A stretch of 15,178 nt of DNA from positions 1-15,178 of the forward strand of contig DATGKR010000095.1 of NCBI GenBank assembly GCA_035294565.1. The letters run 5' to 3'. Made by a program: the position numbers and the translations under genes. The notes beneath the pieces are model-generated. The model saw nothing but the letters and a program-made list of their open reading frames with translations. It ran no database searches and was not told the DNA's origin. Below are positions 13,198 to 15,178 of the stretch, piece by piece. The DNA is from DATGKR01 sp035294565. Its GTDB lineage: Bacteria > Actinomycetota > Acidimicrobiia > Acidimicrobiales > Palsa-688. Each line of letters opens with the position of its first letter. The first letter of the stretch is position 1.

Positions 13198-14251
13198 CGC
13201 CGGCGGAGAGGGCGAGGAACTCCTCGAGCACCTCCCCACCTCCGGGGCGGCGGGAGCACCAGTGCTCGACTTCGCCCTTCACGGCCTGGAGGTTCTGGGC
13301 GCGCCCGGGACCGAGGGACTGGCGCAAGCTGTGCTCCCATATGACGCCGATCATGTCAACACCCGGGTAGCGGTGGCCCGAAGCCCCCAGCCACGTGCGG
13401 TCGCGCATCTCGGTCAGCGCAGCGCGGAGGTAGCCGACGTGGGGCGTTTCGTCCATCCGGATGAACCCGACCAGCCGGGCGGCCTCCCCCTCGCCTGCGA
13501 CGAGGTCGGTGTCGGCGAGCCACTCCTCGGCCCAGGCGAAGGTGTGGAAGGCGGAGATCTCGATCAAAAGGACGCGGACCATCAGGCGGACCATGGCCTC
13601 CAGGTCGGCGTCTATGTCGTCTGGCAGCAGCCTCTCGCCAGCCACCGCGCCAGTCGGCCCCCGCCCCTCGCCAGCGCCGGCCGGCCGCCGCTCGAACCCC
13701 ATGCGGGCGAGCATCGCGTCGATGTCGACCTCGGCAGAGCGCCCCTCGAAGGCGATGTCGCGCGCGGCGAACCACATGTCCTTGTGTCCTGCCTGTTCTT
13801 CCCAGCCGGCTTCGTCTCGCCCGTGCGCCTCGAAGAGGCCCCGGCCGAGATGTGCAGTCGCCGTGCCGGAGATGTCCTCGGCGAAGTGGCGCTGCAGGTC
13901 GCCGGGGCGGAGGTGGCGGATGTTCGCACCGAACCCCTCCACGGTGCCGATGCGTGTCAGGGTGGCGATCAGCGGCTCGGGCACTCCCCTGCGGAGGAGG
14001 AGCCTGGCCTGCTCGACGCTGGGATAGTGCGCCGGCCAGGTGGACAGGGGCACGTCGATGATCTCGGTGCCGAAGTCGCGGCGGTGCTTCTCCTGCCACG
14101 CTTCGATCGCGGGCGTGCGGTAGAGGGTGCGGGGAGGGAGGTAACGGCCGTCGTTGTCGAAACCGCCGTGGCAGCGGACGCCGCCGGCGAAGAGGGGGGC
14201 GGCGACCGGGGCGTCCATCAGCAGTTCCTGCTCGGAGAGCACCGTCAGCAC
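13187..14251 (-). CDS. Putative ferritin-like (diiron-type) protein of unknown function
   Basis: A 354-residue cytoplasmic protein, mostly helical after residue 75, not assigned to a named family. Several helices carry the Glu/His spacing of carboxylate-bridged diiron proteins: E105 in GTVEGFGAN, E152 and H156 in GWEEQAGHKDMWFAARD, E231 and H236 in LIEISAFHTFAW, and a clean ExxH as E268/H271 in MDETPHVGYLRAAL. H121, E125 and H134 are further candidates. I infer a ferritin-like four-helix metal site; this is unproven. An oxidase, oxygenase or metal-handling role would follow if true. The start is GTG at 14251, with TACACT 6 bases before it and no Shine-Dalgarno, which fits a leaderless mRNA. 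It heads an operon with the TetR gene (11-base overlap). The ABC-2 permease gene upstream ends 81 bases away. Confidence 0.82.
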   Translation of the reverse strand: MLTVLSEQELLMDAPVAAPLFAGGVRCHGGFDNDGRYLPPRTLYRTPAIEAWQEKHRRDFGTEIIDVPLSTWPAHYPSVEQARLLLRRGVPEPLIATLTRIGTVEGFGANIRHLRPGDLQRHFAEDISGTATAHLGRGLFEAHGRDEAGWEEQAGHKDMWFAARDIAFEGRSAEVDIDAMLARMGFERRPAGAGEGRGPTGAVAGERLLPDDIDADLEAMVRLMVRVLLIEISAFHTFAWAEEWLADTDLVAGEGEAARLVGFIRMDETPHVGYLRAALTEMRDRTWLGASGHRYPGVDMIGVIWEHSLRQSLGPGRAQNLQAVKGEVEHWCSRRPGGGEVLEEFLALSAGDAH

Positions 14252-14257
14252 GCAACA

Positions 14258-14286
14258 AGTGTAAACTCTGCTGTATACACCTGCAA
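14258..14286 (-). promoter_or_regulatory. Leaderless promoter with imperfect palindromic operator
   Basis: GTGTAAAC (14259-14266) and GTATACAC (14273-14280) are inverted half-sites with one mismatch and a 6-base spacer, a 22-bp arrangement typical of TetR operators. On the minus strand the -10 TACACT (14263-14258) falls in one half-site. A weak -35 TTGCAG (14286-14281) sits 17 bases upstream, just outside the other. The -10 ends 6 bases before the GTG start at 14251, the distance expected for a leaderless transcript. A repressor bound here would cover the whole spacer and the -10. The cognate protein is most likely the TetR encoded second in the operon. Confidence 0.75.
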
Positions 14287-14332
14287 GGTCTGTAGCGGGG
14301 ATGCTTCGTCCAGGCGACGTGGCGGGCGTAGC

Positions 14333-15142
14333 TCAGTACTGGCCGAGCGTCCCGCTCCGTCGGGAGCGGTTGAGGGCAGCGGCGAAGACGCCGAGCGACA
14401 ACGGGCCCAGCACGGCGGTGGACAGCGCCAGCCACAGCAGCTCCAGGCCGCGGACCTGCCCTAGGAGGAGGCCGGCGCGGATCACGTCGAGCGACCAGGT
14501 GAAAGGCAGCAGGTACGACAACACGCGGACCCCTTCGGGAAGGAGGCTCACCGGGTAGTACACGCCGCCCAGGAGGGTGAAGACGGTGGTGGTCAACGGA
14601 ACCACCGGCACCCCTGCTTTGAAGAGGACCACCGCCGAGGCGAGGCCCACCCCCAGAGTGCAGAACAGGACGAAGGTCAACAGCAGGGCGGCGACTGCGA
14701 CCCCTGCACCGGCGGGCCCCGTGTGCAAGCGCATGCCGAACCCGCCCGCGGCGATCCCCACGGTGACCAGGCCGATGGCCGTCGAATAGAGAAGCGGGTA
14801 GATGGCACCTGAGAGGACGGCCAGCCACGGGGGCGTCGCCGTCGAGAGGAGCATCTCGAACGTGCCCGTCACCTGGTCGTTGCGCAGACGCTCGGAGACC
14901 GCCGACAGGCCGGCGCTGACCACGCCCAGGAGGGCGACCCCGAGCACGGCGAAGGGGAAGTAGCCCTGGCGAAGCACCGACCCACCCGAGGCGGCCCTCG
15001 AGCCGACCAGGTGCCCCAGGAAGTAGACGAACACCACGCTGACCAGCGACTGGACCAGCGTGGAAGCGAAACCGAAGCGGTAGGACAGAGCGATCCGAAC
15101 GTCGCGGCGGATGAAGGCGGCGAACACCGCCGCTGGGTTCAC
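14333..15142 (-). CDS. ABC-2 type transporter permease
   Basis: An integral membrane subunit of an ABC exporter, 269 residues with about six predicted helices. The N-terminal cytoplasmic stretch FIRRDVRIALSYRFGF leads into TM1, and the loop AVSERLRNDQVTGTFEMLLSTATP after TM2 is the usual coupling region. The ABC-2 signature near the C-terminus is clear: LLGGVYYPVSLLPEGVRVLSYLLPFTWSLDVIR. The GTG at 15142 has GAGGGGAG 8 bases upstream and is my choice. A GTG at 15172 in the same frame would add 10 residues and would overlap, as GTGA, a possible stop (15171-15169) of a preceding gene. That gene, most likely the ATPase partner, lies outside the window. The substrate (lipid, polysaccharide or drug) cannot be read from the permease. 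The 81 bases after the stop separate it from the operon at 14251, which has its own promoter. Confidence 0.92.
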   Translation of the reverse strand: MNPAAVFAAFIRRDVRIALSYRFGFASTLVQSLVSVVFVYFLGHLVGSRAASGGSVLRQGYFPFAVLGVALLGVVSAGLSAVSERLRNDQVTGTFEMLLSTATPPWLAVLSGAIYPLLYSTAIGLVTVGIAAGGFGMRLHTGPAGAGVAVAALLLTFVLFCTLGVGLASAVVLFKAGVPVVPLTTTVFTLLGGVYYPVSLLPEGVRVLSYLLPFTWSLDVIRAGLLLGQVRGLELLWLALSTAVLGPLSLGVFAAALNRSRRSGTLGQY

Positions 15143-15178
15143 CCGCCGCGCTCCCCTCGCCGGCGGGTTCACGCACCG

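Noticed and set aside
14328..14342. GTAGCTCAGT at the end of the permease gene, resembling a tRNA D-arm
   Set aside because: It is the stop region of the ABC-2 permease read on the other strand, and no other tRNA arms fit.
13356..15176. 606-codon open frame on the minus strand across the ferritin-like gene and the ABC permease, and a 424-codon plus-strand frame at 13190-14464
   Set aside because: Both are low-complexity Arg/Pro- or Gly/Val-rich shadows of recognisable genes, and both cross the promoter and operator region at 14258-14286.
1..15178. Mobile elements, toxin-antitoxin or defence systems
   Set aside because: No transposase, integrase, restriction, toxin or phage motifs were found in any plausible frame.

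Overview
The window is GC-rich (around 70 percent by eye), densely packed, and full of GTG and TTG starts. It encodes a class I-type P450, a FadD-like acyl-CoA ligase, a luciferase-like (probably F420-dependent) oxidoreductase, two TetR regulators and several candidate leaderless promoters. This combination points to a high-GC actinobacterium, such as a mycobacterial relative or a member of Acidimicrobiia. No rRNA, intact tRNA, insertion sequence, integrase, phage gene or CRISPR array was seen, so this looks like ordinary chromosome with lineage-specific small genes.

Layout. (1) 1-3526, plus strand: a catabolic cassette of a cytochrome P450 (5' end outside the window), an acyl-CoA ligase overlapping it by TTGA, and an epoxide hydrolase 13 bases further on. 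Together these suggest oxidation, CoA activation and epoxide opening of a lipid or other hydrophobic acid; the substrate is not visible. (2) 3398-5841, minus strand: a TetR regulator and a 14-helix DHA2 exporter with an ATGA overlap, transcribed from a promoter whose -10 lies inside a perfect 21-bp palindrome. The exporter's 3' end runs 129 bases antisense into the epoxide hydrolase gene. (3) 5923-7657: a protein of unknown function built from two copies of one roughly 95-residue unit (minus), divergent from a luciferase-like oxidoreductase (plus). (4) 7658-8632: a gene-free, AT-richer patch with several inverted repeats, a small PH-like protein, and a 21-bp tandem repeat. (5) 8633-10048, minus: a secreted, Cys-rich, Asn/Gly/Pro/Ser-rich protein of unknown function. 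(6) 10260-12338: an RsbW-like ATPase with a C-terminal PAS domain, divergent across about 40 bases from a very basic 120-residue protein, then a 100-residue protein with a strong ribosome binding site and a clear Rho-independent terminator. (7) 12613-15142, minus: an ABC-2 permease, then a two-gene operon of a putative ferritin-like (diiron-type) protein and a TetR regulator overlapping by 11 bases. That operon starts at a candidate leaderless promoter covered by a 22-bp imperfect palindrome.

The most notable points are the putative metalloprotein/TetR operon with its own operator, the internally duplicated protein at 5923-6573, the secreted 14-cysteine protein, and the divergent PAS-ATPase/basic-protein pair. 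All functional statements come from reading motifs; no database search was done.
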